From Madurella fahalii (Eukaryota; Ascomycota; Sordariomycetes; Sordariales), in the NCBI GenBank assembly GCA_029876055.1, contig CM056876.1:4898001-4962000 (forward strand): a stretch of 64,000 nucleotides of DNA. Reading direction: 5' to 3'. Each line of letters opens with the position of its first letter. Positions within the stretch are counted from its first letter, which is position 1. A model generated the notes under the pieces. That model saw nothing but the letters and a program-made list of their open reading frames with translations. It made no database searches and had not been told where the DNA came from. Position numbers and translations under genes: made by a program. Shown here piece after piece: positions 11,892-22,551 of the stretch.

Positions 11892-12936
11892 ATGCCCAAC
11901 ATCCTGTTTCTCGGCGGCTCCGGCTATCTTGGCCTCGCCGTGGGACATGCCCTGCTCCGATCCGGCAATTACTCGGTGTGGGGTACCGTCCGCAGCGCCG
12001 AAAAGGCCCAGACGCTGGTGACCAATGACATCACGGCCGTCTAATGGAGGAGCCACTGACCCGACGTGGCTTGCCAAGACCATCGCCGCCTACCACGTCG
12101 ACATCGTCCTAGACGCCACCCAGGCATACGAGCAGGCCGCCACGATTCTCGGCGCTGTGGTCAACGCGGCCCGAAAGCGGGTTGAGGCCCTCGCCAAAGA
12201 CAGAGCCATCGGTCCGAAGCTCGGCTTCATCTACACATCCGGCTCGCCTTCCCCGCCGCGTGAGCGACCTCACCGTCCCCGGCACCTCCACCTCGCCGGC
12301 CAGGCCCGCCGCCGTGGCGGGCTGGCGCCCGGCCCATGAACAGGCCATTCTCGCCGCCCGCGACGTCCTGGGCGTCGCCATCATCCGGCCATGCACCGTC
12401 TACGGCCGGGGCTCTTTGGTCCTGGACGTCTGGTGGGACTCCCTGCTCGCCGCCTCCAAGGCCCACAACGACTCGGACCATGTGCAGATCCCCCGCCGAT
12501 GCAGCGGCGCGCACGGGCTACGTCCACGTGGATGACCTGGCTGACGCCTACGTGCGCACTGCCAACCGGCTGGGACGGGCGGCTCGGCGCGTGGCACGTC
12601 TTCGACGTTGGCGCCGAGAGCCTCCCCATCGGCGACGTCACCCAGGCGGCGGCCAAGGCGCTCGGCGTTAAGGCGCCACTCGGCTTCACAGGCACGCACG
12701 GCAACCCCTTCCTCGAGGCCATGAGCACAATCAGCAACTCGGAGGCTCGGACTGGCGGTGCGCCCACGCCGTGCTGGGGTGGGAGCCCAGGCGCCGCCAT
12801 TTCATCCAGAACATTGACGTCACCCTGGCGGCGTGGCAGGCGGCCCTGGCGTGGGGGGGGTTGCATTGGGTTTGCAGGTACTCACGGTTGAAACAAGCAT
12901 ACGGATATGGTGGTCCTGTAATTGATTGGTTTAGAT
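11892..12936 (+). pseudogene. Frameshifted NAD-dependent epimerase/dehydratase
   Basis: The start reads MPNILFLGGSGYLGLAVGHA, a classic Rossmann GxxGxxG of the extended SDR family. The product is then scattered over successive frames: DITAV ends at a stop (12042-12044), DPTWLAKTIAAYHVDIVLDA and GFIYTSG continue in the next frame, then VSDLTVPGTS to GVAIIRPCTVYGRG, then GYVHVDDLADAYV, then GAWHVFDVGAESLPI, then LGWEPRRRHFIQNIDVTLAAW. That is five shifts, each equivalent to +1 (insertion of 1 base or loss of 2 mod 3). At the second shift, near 12250, the few codons normally after YTSG also seem lost. Short introns cannot explain the shifts because the segments abut. Codons are otherwise clean, suggesting recent decay or local sequence error. 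If functional in relatives, it may belong to the same pathway. Confidence 0.8.
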
Positions 12937-13351
12937 AATCAGGTGGGTTTGAAAATGTTGTGGAGAATGAAACAAATGAAATCAATGACAGTACATCGTG
13001 TCCCGTCTGCTGATAGCCTTGTTTGTGCACCGCTCGCTAGGTTCACAGGTTACAGAATTAGGTGGTAATCGTCTAGACCCTTACAATAGCTTTACTGCCG
13101 CACCTTGTAGATCCTTATTGAGCTACTTGTCAGAATATATATGATTTTATACTGAGTCATTACCCCCTACGGCCTGCTGCCCTTCGTCGCAGCCGACAAC
13201 TAGGTGGCTAACCCCCCAGTGAGGACGTTCCACGCTGTGCCCATATGTTGTACAGTACAGGGATCAGCATCTAACTCACAACCAATCTCTGGCTCTATCC
13301 AGTAGGGCTACCCTAGCAGACTCGGTCTCTCTAGTCACATACGCATCCAGC
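12937..13351. other. Convergent 3' flanks
   Basis: A moderately AT-rich spacer between the broken epimerase and the 3' end of the P450; nothing else is seen. Confidence 0.5.
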
Positions 13352-15191
13352 TCAGGGTCTTATGGGCTCCCTCTTCTTCAACCCAACTACGAGCCCCGTC
13401 TGCATTGTGAACCAGCGATTCTCAATCGTCCATTCATGGGGCTGCACCAGCTCAAGCTGCGGCAGAGTACCACGTTAGATGGCTGTGGTCTCAACATTGC
13501 GTTTCAGAGAGAAGAGAACACTTACATCGAAATGGAGCAGCAGCGTGGGAACCACCTTGTAAATCTCCAGGTACGCGATATGCTTGCCCATGCAAGTCCG
13601 GTGTCCAGCGCCGAACTAAAATGGGGGAAAAGAAAAAAAGAGCAGTCAGCAAAGCCTTAGGATGGGAAGAAGGGAAGAAACAGTCGAGTGAGGAGGGGGG
13701 GAAAAGGGAAGAAAAAAAAAAACCTTACAGCCAACACAGCATTCTCCATCCTCCTCCTCTCTTCCTCGCCCACCTCGAGCCACCGCTCGGGCCGCCAGTG
13801 GTCGGCATCGGGCCCAAAGACCTCGGGGTCGCGCCCTACCACGAACGAGCTCATGCCGACGACGGTGCCGCCGGGGAGGAACTTGCCGCACAGGGTGGCG
13901 CCCTCGGGCGGCACGACGCGCTCGTAGGGCAGGCCGAACGGCGGGTGCAGGCGGCCGGCCTCCTTGACGCACGCGTCGAGGTAGGGTAGCTCGCGGGCGC
14001 GGCGCCAGGGGACGAGCCGGCCCGGCGCGTGGCCCGCGGCGGCGGCCGCGTCGATCTCGGCCCGCAGCTTGGCGAGCGTCGCTGGGTGCGTCAGCAGGTA
14101 GTGGAACATGGCCCGCAGGTAGATGCTCGTCGTGTCGGAGCCCGCCGTGATGTTGGACGAGGCCCAGGCGGCGAGGGCGCTGGAGGTTTGGTGTGTGGTT
14201 AGTTGGTTGATAATCATTCGTTGGGGACCACATGTTCGAGAGCATGGGGACGGATGGGAGGGGGGACCAGAGGGGAACTCGGGAAAACTCACTATGGCGG
14301 CAAGGTCTTGTCGTTGGCCTCGATCTCGAGGAAGCGCGAGAGGAAATCACGCGTGTCCCGGTCCCAATCGTTCTTCCCTTCGGTCTGCATCAGCTGGCGC
14401 CGCTCCTGCACACGCGCCATGGCGAAGGCGGCGCCGGGGCTGATTCCCTTGCCGCGCATGTACCGCCGGACCGGGTTGTTGGTCCAGAAGTTGTCGAGCC
14501 AGGGCATCTGCGTCACCAGCGACGTCTCCTTGAACATGTCCCAGATGGACGCCATGACGTTGTTGACGTCGGTGCCCGTCTCGAGGAAGCCGAGCCGCTT
14601 GGAAAAGGTCAGCTCGCCGATGACGTCGAAGGCGAACATCTGCAGCCACGTCCCCAGGTCGCACGGCCTCTGCGAGTCGGCGAACCGCGTCTGCAGCTGC
14701 TCGCAAAAGACGGCCATGGTGGTGTCGACGTACGGCTCGAACGACACAAGCGTGCTCATGGCGTACGCCCCGGACACGGGCTTCTTGAGCCGGCGGTGGA
14801 CCTCCTCATCTTGGACGGCGAAGATGCCCGGGATAGGCTTGCCGTTGGGCTTCATCAGCAGCGCCTGGTAGAAATCCGACTTGGGCCACGGCTTGGAGAA
14901 GCGGTAGATGTTGTTCACCTCGGCCGGCGAGCCGACTGAGACCATGTTCGGCCCGAACCGCACAATGGGGCCATATTGCCGGTGCTGCGCAATGTGGACG
15001 TCGTGGGCTCGGTTGCTCAGCACCCAGAGGAAACGCGGGAGGTTGGTGAATCGGGAGAGGACTGGACCCGGGATGTGCGACAGGCGCCAGTAAGACCGCA
15101 CCACCACCACAAGTTGCACCGCAAGCACGGCTGCGACCAGGACGGCCAGCGCTGTTCGGTTCGCGACGTACTCAACAATCAGTTCCCTCAT
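13352..15191 (-). CDS. Cytochrome P450, pisatin demethylase/benzoate hydroxylase-like
   Basis: Heme-thiolate monooxygenase anchored in the ER membrane. Four exons (15191-14293, 14179-13729, 13615-13526, 13456-13352) give 514 residues, the usual size. The N-terminal hydrophobic anchor (ALAVLVAAVLAVQLVVVV) is followed by the Pro-rich hinge HIPGP. Other hallmarks are the I-helix NITAGSDTTS, ExxR in KEAGRLHP, the PERF-like WRPERWLE and the heme loop FGAGHRTCMG, whose cysteine (about residue 458) is encoded in the short exon 3. All catalytic landmarks are present, so it should be functional. Overall similarity is to the fungal E-class group I P450s that include pisatin demethylase. It is on the same strand as, and 582 bp beyond, the 3' end of the short-chain reductase gene, inside the putative biosynthetic group. 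The substrate is unknown. Confidence 0.92.
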
Positions 15192-15773
15192 TGTAATCCC
15201 GAGATATTTCTTTCTTCTTTTAAGGGAAAAAAAAAAAAGAACAACAAGAAATCAGGCAGGTAACTGGAGAGCGCAAAACCGGCGCGGATATAGGCCGTGC
15301 GGGTGTTGTATGATTTTACACGTCCGAGATGGCTTCGGCAGGTCGGCCGAGAAGAATCCAGACCAAGTTTCCTAATTCACACGGACACTACCTAGCCACG
15401 GGCCCCGAGTTTACAAATGATGCCACAATGATGCCACGGCTGTCTGACGAGGCGGCGTCTGGCGGAGTACCACTTGGTGGTTGTAAAGGCTGACATACTC
15501 CGGTCTCTTGGCTTTGGGAGGTGCTAGTCGAAACTTAAAACACCAGACGCGCGGATACAGGGGTGCCATCAAAGCGGTAGAGCGTGTAGCGGGGGCTGGA
15601 GTTTCCAAGACCTGACTCGGGGATCCGAGCAAGGGGTACCGGGGGAGCCACTGGGTACGAGTACGGCACAGCAGCACGGAAAAGATCACCGACCCAAACT
15701 AGGTTTCATTTTGGCTCGCATCAATCTGCCGATGCTGACATAAACACTACTTTCACTAAAACCCAAATTCGTA
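15192..15773. other. P450 promoter region
   Basis: A 582-bp spacer between the P450 start and the 3' end of the upstream reductase gene. A pyrimidine-rich patch (minus strand, about 15210-15240) directly precedes the P450 start. No other feature. Confidence 0.5.
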
Positions 15774-16597
15774 TCAAGCCATGCCACCATTGACGCGCAA
15801 CGTCTGGCCCGTCACCCACCGACTGGCGTCAGTGCAGAGGAAAGCGACAGCATCGGCGATCTCATCGGGCTCGCCAATCCGACCGTGCGGGTTCAACTTG
15901 GCCGCCATTTTGAGTGACTCGTCGGTCTGATTGGCGTGGAAGCCCTTGGAGCTGGTAGGCCCCGGGGCGACGGCATTGACCGTGATGCCCTTCTTTCCCA
16001 GATCTTTGGCGAGAACTCGGGTAGCTTGCTCGATGGCTCCCTTGCTCGCGACGTAGAGCAGATAATGGGGCGGGACCGTGGATGCAGTGCACAATGTGGT
16101 CGAGAACAGCACGATGCGGGATCCGGGGCTCATGTGTGGCACAGCTTTCTGTCGGCCCAGCCAAAAGTTAGCCAACGCCGGGGGGATGGATGGCGTCGCA
16201 TAATAGCAGGATGAGGAAAATGAAGCAAGCGCACCTGGCACAAGAGAAGCGGTGCCTTGACGTTGATGTTAAAGATGCGGTCAAACGCGCCCTCGGTCAT
16301 GACCTCGAGGGGACCCATGTCCATGACCCCCGCAGAGTTGACGAGCATGTCGATTTTGCCAAATCGGGATACCGTTTGGTCTATGAGCCGCTCGAGGTCC
16401 GCCGGCTTGGCGGCATCCGCCTGGACGGCCAGCGCATTGTCGGCGCCTATCTCGTTGACGACCTGCGAGGCGCCCTCTGCGTCACTGCCGTAGCTGACGA
16501 CAACGTTGGCGCCATCGGCGCCCAACCGCAGCGCGACGGCTCGGCCGATACCGGTAGACGCCCCGGTGACGAGAGCCACTTTGCCCTGAAGCGACAT
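15774..16597 (-). CDS. Short-chain dehydrogenase/reductase (classical SDR)
   Basis: NAD(P)-dependent oxidoreductase acting on a carbonyl or alcohol. Two exons (16597-16235 and 16148-15774) give 245 residues, typical of classical SDRs. The cofactor motif TGASTGIG is at residues 11-18, NSAG replaces the usual NNAG, and the active site is a serine in LFSTTLC followed by YVASK. The C-terminus has the usual PGPTSSKGFHANQ and WVTGQTLRVNGGMA segments. The overall look is close to the fungal naphthol/versicolorin reductase and glucose dehydrogenase-like group, which commonly act in polyketide and related pathways. It shares a 426-bp divergent promoter with the MFS transporter, suggesting co-expression. 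Which aldehyde or ketone it reduces is unknown; one candidate is the aldehyde released by the A-T-R enzyme. Confidence 0.92.
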
Positions 16598-17023
16598 GGT
16601 ACTTGCGAGGATCCGAGTGGTCGGTCGCTAAAGAAATTGGGGGATCACTTGGCGAGTGTGCGGAGAAACTAAAATTTCCTCCAAAAAATAAATAAGTGAA
16701 AAATGGTGAAGTCAAACGGTGGCCGCCCGTGACGGAAGCGTGCCTGATGGGAGGGGGTGCTGCTTTGTACTCTGGGCCGCGGACATAAGCGGTTTCCGAG
16801 CGCACCGTCACGACGGCTAGTAAGCAAACCCCATCTTATTGGACGCTTCGTACGTGTTAGTCTCGAATCAGGAAGCTAGTAACTAAGTGCTCTACCTCTA
16901 GTATACCGGCCAACTCACGCCCTACGGCGACGATAGGGCTCAAGGACAACTGGTTGCAAAAGTCAACTTCACGTTTGCAACGCATTTCGCCCATCGTCCA
17001 CGGAAAGGAGTTGCCACACCAAG
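16598..17023. promoter_or_regulatory. Shared divergent promoter (SDR / MFS)
   Basis: The 426-bp gap between the head-to-head SDR and MFS starts must hold both promoters. No clear TATA box or palindromic operator was recognised. The call rests on gene orientation only. Confidence 0.45.
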
Positions 17024-18405
17024 ATGGAAGGCCCAAAGGAAAAATCGTCTTTGGCACCGTCCTCCTCTGAACGCGTCGGGGCTTCGGAACCAGACGCCCT
17101 CTCGGCGCCACCTCCTGCCAGCACTCCGGCCTACATGTCTCCTCCTCCTGATGGCGGCTTCAAGGCGTGGTCCACCGTCGCGGGCGCTTGGTGCTGCTTG
17201 TTCGTCAGCTTCGGCTGGATCAACTGCATCGGCATCTTCGAGGCGCACTACCAGCACAACCAGCTGAGCGAGTATGCGCCCGGCATCGTGGCCTGGATCA
17301 CATCGACCGAGGTGGCCGTCATGTACCTCACCATGCCCGTGCAAGGGAAGCTCTACGACAACTTCGGTCCCAAGCCGCTCCTGTACGGCGGCACGCTGAT
17401 GCACATCTTCGGCCTCATGATGGCCTCTCTGTCGACCGAGTATTACCAGATCTTGCTCTCGCAGTCCATCTGCAGCGCCATCGGCTGCTCGGCAGTCTTT
17501 ACCGCCGCCACGGGCGCCGTTGGCTCATGGTTCTCCAAGTGGCGTGCCCTCGCGCTGGGCGTCGTCGCATCCGGGTCTTCCCTCAGCGCATGTATTCTGC
17601 CGTAAGTCCATCTCTCGGCAAACTCTGGCGTTGGGACGGCTACTAAGACGAGAATAGGATACTTGTCACGCGCCTCGGACCCCAGATCGGCTTCGCGTGG
17701 GCGTTGCGAATCTGCGCCTTTCTGTTCCTCTTCCTTCTCATCATTGCCTGCTTCACGCTGGAGTCTCGGAGCCCACCCAAGCCAAGCCCGTGGCAGCTGG
17801 CTGCGTTTGCTCGGCCGCTCAAGGAAAAGGCGTTTCTCCTGAACGCGTTGGGCCTCGCCTTCTTCTCCGGCGGCATGTTTGTTCCCTTCAACTTCCTAGT
17901 GCTGGAGGCGCAGCACCGGGGCATGGAGTCAGACATGGCCAACTACCAGATCGCCATCCTGAACGGCGTCAGCATCTTTGGCCGTATCATACCGGGCTGG
18001 ATGGGCGACAGGATCGGCCGGTTTAACGTCATGATCGCCACAACGGCCCTGTCGGCCGCCATCACGCTTGCGCTGTGGATCCCGGCCCCCGTGGGTAGCA
18101 CGGCAGCAACTGTGGTCTTTTCGGCCATCTTCGGCTTCACCTCGGGCACCTTTGTCAGCATGACGCCGGCGCTGGTGCAGCAGATGTCGCCCATCGAGGA
18201 GATGGGCATCCGGGTCGGCACCACCTTTGGCATCATCAGCATCGCAGCCTTGACGAGCAACCCGATTGCCGGAGGCCTGATCAGCCAAAACGGCGGCGAC
18301 TACTTGTATCTCAAGATCTTCTGTGGATTGGCTATGGCGGTGGGCACGGTTCTGATACTACTCAGCCGCAACTTGCAGTGCGGATGGAAATGGAAGCGAT
18401 TTTAA
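17024..18405 (+). CDS. MFS transporter, fungal monocarboxylate-transporter type
   Basis: Plasma-membrane secondary transporter of the MCT-like subfamily, often an exporter in fungal metabolite clusters. Two exons (17024-17601 and 17658-18405) give 441 residues with about 12 predicted membrane segments. After a Ser/Pro-rich cytosolic N-terminus comes the MCT signature PPDGGFKAW before membrane segment 1. The loop GWMGDRIGRFN matches the conserved MFS motif between central helices. The reading frame is continuous across the intron (LP-ILVTRLG). It lies head-to-head with the SDR and 442 bp upstream of the NRPS-like gene on the same strand, so export of the cluster product, or uptake of a precursor acid, is a reasonable inference. 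Direction of transport cannot be read from sequence. Confidence 0.9.
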
Positions 18406-18847
18406 CAGTGGCGGACCCCCCTCCCGGTTGCATTGCATGTACACACGCAGTAAATTCAAAGCAGCATACGATAGATTAGATACTTCCGCCCCTCGGTCTC
18501 TGGGAAGTTTTCTTTAAGAAAAAAGGAGAGCATGAAATACAATAGAACATGGCACGAATCTTAACAGCGCGGCAATCTGTGACGTGGATTACGACCCTAT
18601 ATCCGAGCCTCAGATCTGACACCGTTTTTCAGCCGCGGTTGGGACCGGAGTAAGAAAACGTGGACGTCACGAAACCCTGGTTTGTACTTTGGTGCTAGTT
18701 CGGCATGCAGTGAGGCATCCGGTACGTGAAAATCGCCGCCGGGCCCATTACACGCTCCCTATTTCTGATCGCCAGTGTCGTAGAAGCAGCTCTTATGCTG
18801 CTGCCCGAACACTCACCGGTGCACACATTCCCTGACACGAGCCAAAC
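18406..18847. other. Spacer and probable NRPS-like gene promoter
   Basis: A 442-bp region between the MFS stop and the NRPS-like start in tandem orientation. No specific element recognised. Confidence 0.45.
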
Positions 18848-21800
18848 ATGTCGCCACTTGAGGGTCTGAATGTTCTGAATGGCCTGAATGGCCTGGACGG
18901 CTTGAAAGACCACCACCGGGTCTTCAAGGCACCCATCATCAACCTTGGATCTGAGCCCTCGGCGTCCAGTGACCAACCCATCAGAACGATTCCGGAACTG
19001 ATCGAGTACAATGCCCGCGTCAACCCGGAAGCTTTGTTTTGCTACCAGGCGCTCAAATCTACGGATGCATCTGGCAACCCGGATGCGGCGCCATCCGTGG
19101 CAGCACTGAACATGCGCCAGCTCCGAGATGCAGTCTGGCACTGCTCTCAAAGGCTTCGCCAGGAGCTGGGACTTGACCACGATGAGAACAGGCCGACGGG
19201 GAAAAGTGCCCCGGTCGGTCTCTTGATGGACAGTGATCTTGGTCTCTTGATCCATCTCTTGTCTCTCTTGGCCCTGGGAGTACCTGTAAGATCTCACGAA
19301 AGCTATGCCACCACTAGCACAAGTTCCGAAGTTAATATACGCCCGAATAGGTTGCTCTGCTCTCTGCGCGGTTGAGCACGGTGGCGGTTCAGCACTTGGT
19401 AGACAGCATCCAGGCACGCGCCATCATCGTGTCCCCACGGATGACCAGCGTGTACAAGCCTCCCGCCGACAACTCTCCCGTAGCGCTGCACGTGGCGAAA
19501 TCATTTCACCATGACCTGAAGCCGGTCGAAGGGCTGGGAGAAGTCACCATCTGCGCACCAGGCCACTATGTCGGCGAGGACGACCGCAACGTCCTCATCC
19601 TGCACTCGTCGGGGACCACTGGGCTGCCAAAGGCCATCTTCCAGCCGCACAAATACCTGCTCGGGTACGCTTGCTGCCACATCCGGACTGACGAGGAGGA
19701 CATCGGAGCCTTGAACATGTCGACCCTGCCGTTATACCACGTAAGCAACCCGCGATGAATCCCTGGGAAAGGTCCTGGCTGACTTGCGTGTGTTGAAAAA
19801 AAAACAGGGGTTCGGCCTACTTGTGCCTGCCCTCGCGCTGAGCATTGGAAAGCCGTTCGTGCTACCGCCACCACACACAGTCCCCACTGGCTCATCCACA
19901 GCTAAGGCCATCCGGCAGTTCGGCTGCAAGTCTCTGATGACGGTACCGCATATCCTGGATGAAATGACTACTCTCCCCCACGGTGAGGGCATAGACGCCC
20001 TCCTCCCGCTGCAGTTTGTCGCCTGCGGCGGCGGCCCGCTCAAGATGACGGTTGGCGAGAAACTGGCCGCGGCCGGGGTCAAGGTGTTGGCCCATTTTGG
20101 AACGACCGAGATCGGGCCACTGGCGCCGATATTTGTACCTTCTGCCGACTATGACTGGCGGTATTGGAGGCTCCGGGACGACTTCCGGATCAGTGTTGAA
20201 CCCGTCGAGCAGCAGCAGGATCCCGCAGCGGACGGTGGCCAGCAGTACTACCAGCTGACGGCCAGGCCTTTTGGCTGGGACACCCCCTTCGTTCTGCAGG
20301 ATTGGCTGCTAACCAGTGACCGGAGCCCCGGCCGCTACTTCCGAGCCGTGGGTCGGAAAGACGATCTGATCGTGCTCATCACCGGGGAGAAGGTTTTGCC
20401 GCGGATCCTCGAGTCGGCTCTGTGCGAGAGCGACTTGGTCAAGGCAGCCGTGGCTTTTGGTGACGGCCAGTTTGAGCTCGGAGTGATTGTGGAGCACGCT
20501 GACGGCGTGGACGCAACGGACTTGGACAAGTTCAAAGCTGCCATCTGGCCCATTGTGGCCGAGGCTGGCCGGCAAATGGACAACCACGCCCGGATATCGT
20601 CCCCGGCAAGCATCATCGTGACTGGGCCCGAAAAGCCACTCCCTCGCTCCGACAAGGGGTCTGTCCCGAGGAAGGAAGCGTACCGCCTCTTTGACGCTGA
20701 AATCCAGAAGGCATACCAAGACCTGGAACTTGAGGACAATGGTGGCAAGCCTCTTGACGCCGACGCTCTAGAGGAGAGCCTAAAGGAGCTCGTCCAAGCG
20801 GAGCTACACGATATCGTGCCAGATGGCGCCTGGGGTATCAACGACGATCTCTTCGAGTTAGGCGTCAACTCGCTGCAGGCGGCACGCATAGGGAGGGCCA
20901 TCAAGAAAGCTCTGAGAAAGGCGGGTGCGTCAGGTCTTGTCCCTGTGGACCAGGTCGGAGCGGACTTTGTCTACAAGAACCCCGTCATCTCACAGATGGC
21001 GGACGCGTTGAGGCTTACGAGTAGCCGGCGACAACCGGCTGAAGAAGCGATGATCGACAGCTATGTCTCACATTACAGCCAACTCTCGACCAGACACCGC
21101 CATGTCGTATTGCTGACAGGGAGCAGCGGCAGCCTCGGTTCATACGCCCTGCAACACCTGGCCGCTCAGCCCCATGTCTCCGAAGTCATTTGCCTGGTCC
21201 GCAAGGGGCCGCATTCTGCTAGAACCAACGGCGATATCGACTACGTAGCCGCGCAGATTAAGAAGGCAAAGTCCAAAGGCGCCGACATCCCAGCCGAGTA
21301 CGCGTCCAAGGTGACAGTTCTGCAGGCGGATCCGTTCCGACCTCGCTTGGGGCTCGAAGAGGACGAGTATGACCGTCTGTGCAGAAACGTCACTCACATC
21401 TTTCACGGTGCCTGGCCGGTGGATTTCCAACGAGCCATGTCGTCCTTTGAGAACCAATTCCGCTTCCTGCAGAATCTGGTCCAGCTCTCGGCAGACGCGA
21501 ACGAGCTTCAGCGTAGGATTACCCGGCTGCTCTTTGTGTCGTCGATCGCAGTGGTCGGTCAGTACCACCGCGCGCGGGGCTCGCGGATCATCCCCGAGGA
21601 CATTATGCAAGACGCAAAGAGCACGAACGACTTTGGGTACGGCAAGGCAAAGCTTGTTTGCGAGAGGATCCTAGCCACTGTGGCAAAGAAATTGCGCGGC
21701 AAGGTTGAGGTGACCAGCATCCGGCTGGGGCAGATATCGGGCGCAACAACGAGTGGCATCTGGAATCCCAGCGAGCACTTCCCCGCGCTGGTTCGGTTGT

Positions 21801-22302
21801 CACAGACTATCAAAGCGTTCCCAAAGCTCCGGGGGGTAAGATTTTTCCGCATTCCTGAGAAGAAGAGAGACTGACCTGTTTCCAGACCCTCTCCTGGCTA
21901 CCTGTAGATACGGCAGCCGCAGCGATATCCGAGATCCTGCTCTCGCCAGAACCCATCGGGTTGATGTACCATGTTGAGAACCCCCTCCGGCAGGATTGGT
22001 ATACCGCCATGTCAACGATCGCAGAGGAGCTGGGCTTCCCTTCGTCGGCCCTTGTCGACTTCGACGAGTGGGTGGCAAAGGCTGAAGGAAGTGCTCAACC
22101 ACAGGAGTCTGGTGGTGAATCCGTGTCCATGTTAATGGATTTCTTCAAGCACGACTTTGAGCGCATGGCTAGTGGTGGTGTTATCCTAGACACGTCCAAG
22201 GCACGTCAAGTGTCGCCAACCCTGCGCGATGCGGACATCGTGGAGAGAGAGGAGATTGCAAAGTACGTGCGGGAATGGAGACGAAGCGGGTTTTTGGTTT
22301 GA
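18848..22302 (+). CDS. NRPS-like A-T-R enzyme (adenylate-forming carboxylic acid reductase)
   Basis: Likely the core enzyme: it would adenylate a carboxylic acid, load it on a carrier domain and release it reductively as aldehyde or alcohol. Four exons (18848-19285, 19351-19740, 19808-21835, 21886-22302) all join in phase and give 1090 residues. The adenylation domain (about 45-560) shows the P-loop HSSGTTGLPK, A5-like HFGTTEIGPL, the hinge-like GRKDDLIVLITGEK and the A10-like DKGSVPRK. The carrier domain has ELGVNSLQ with the phosphopantetheine serine near residue 631. The thioester-reductase domain (about 705-1085) starts with LTGSSGSLGS and has a YGKAK active site near 887-891. There is no condensation domain, so it is a single-module enzyme. 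The domain order matches fungal adenylate-forming reductases; substrate and subclass are unknown. The N-terminus carries a short LNGLNGLDGL repeat. Confidence 0.92.
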
Positions 22303-22551
22303 AGGAGAGCGTGATCGTAAGTTGGCATTGCGTACTACTAGCCTAGAAAACCTGCAATACAAGACAAAACTCCATGCGCCTCAACATGAAGCCATGAAAC
22401 CAACGATTATGAAACCGCAAGCCAATCAGCCAATGCAACTAGCCCAGGCCAGCCTGTTTACCTATCCAACCAATGTGTTCCAGAACGACCGTGCCTCATC
22501 CATCCGTCTGACGTACCGGAACACCGGCATAAAGCTGCCGACCAGGCCAGG

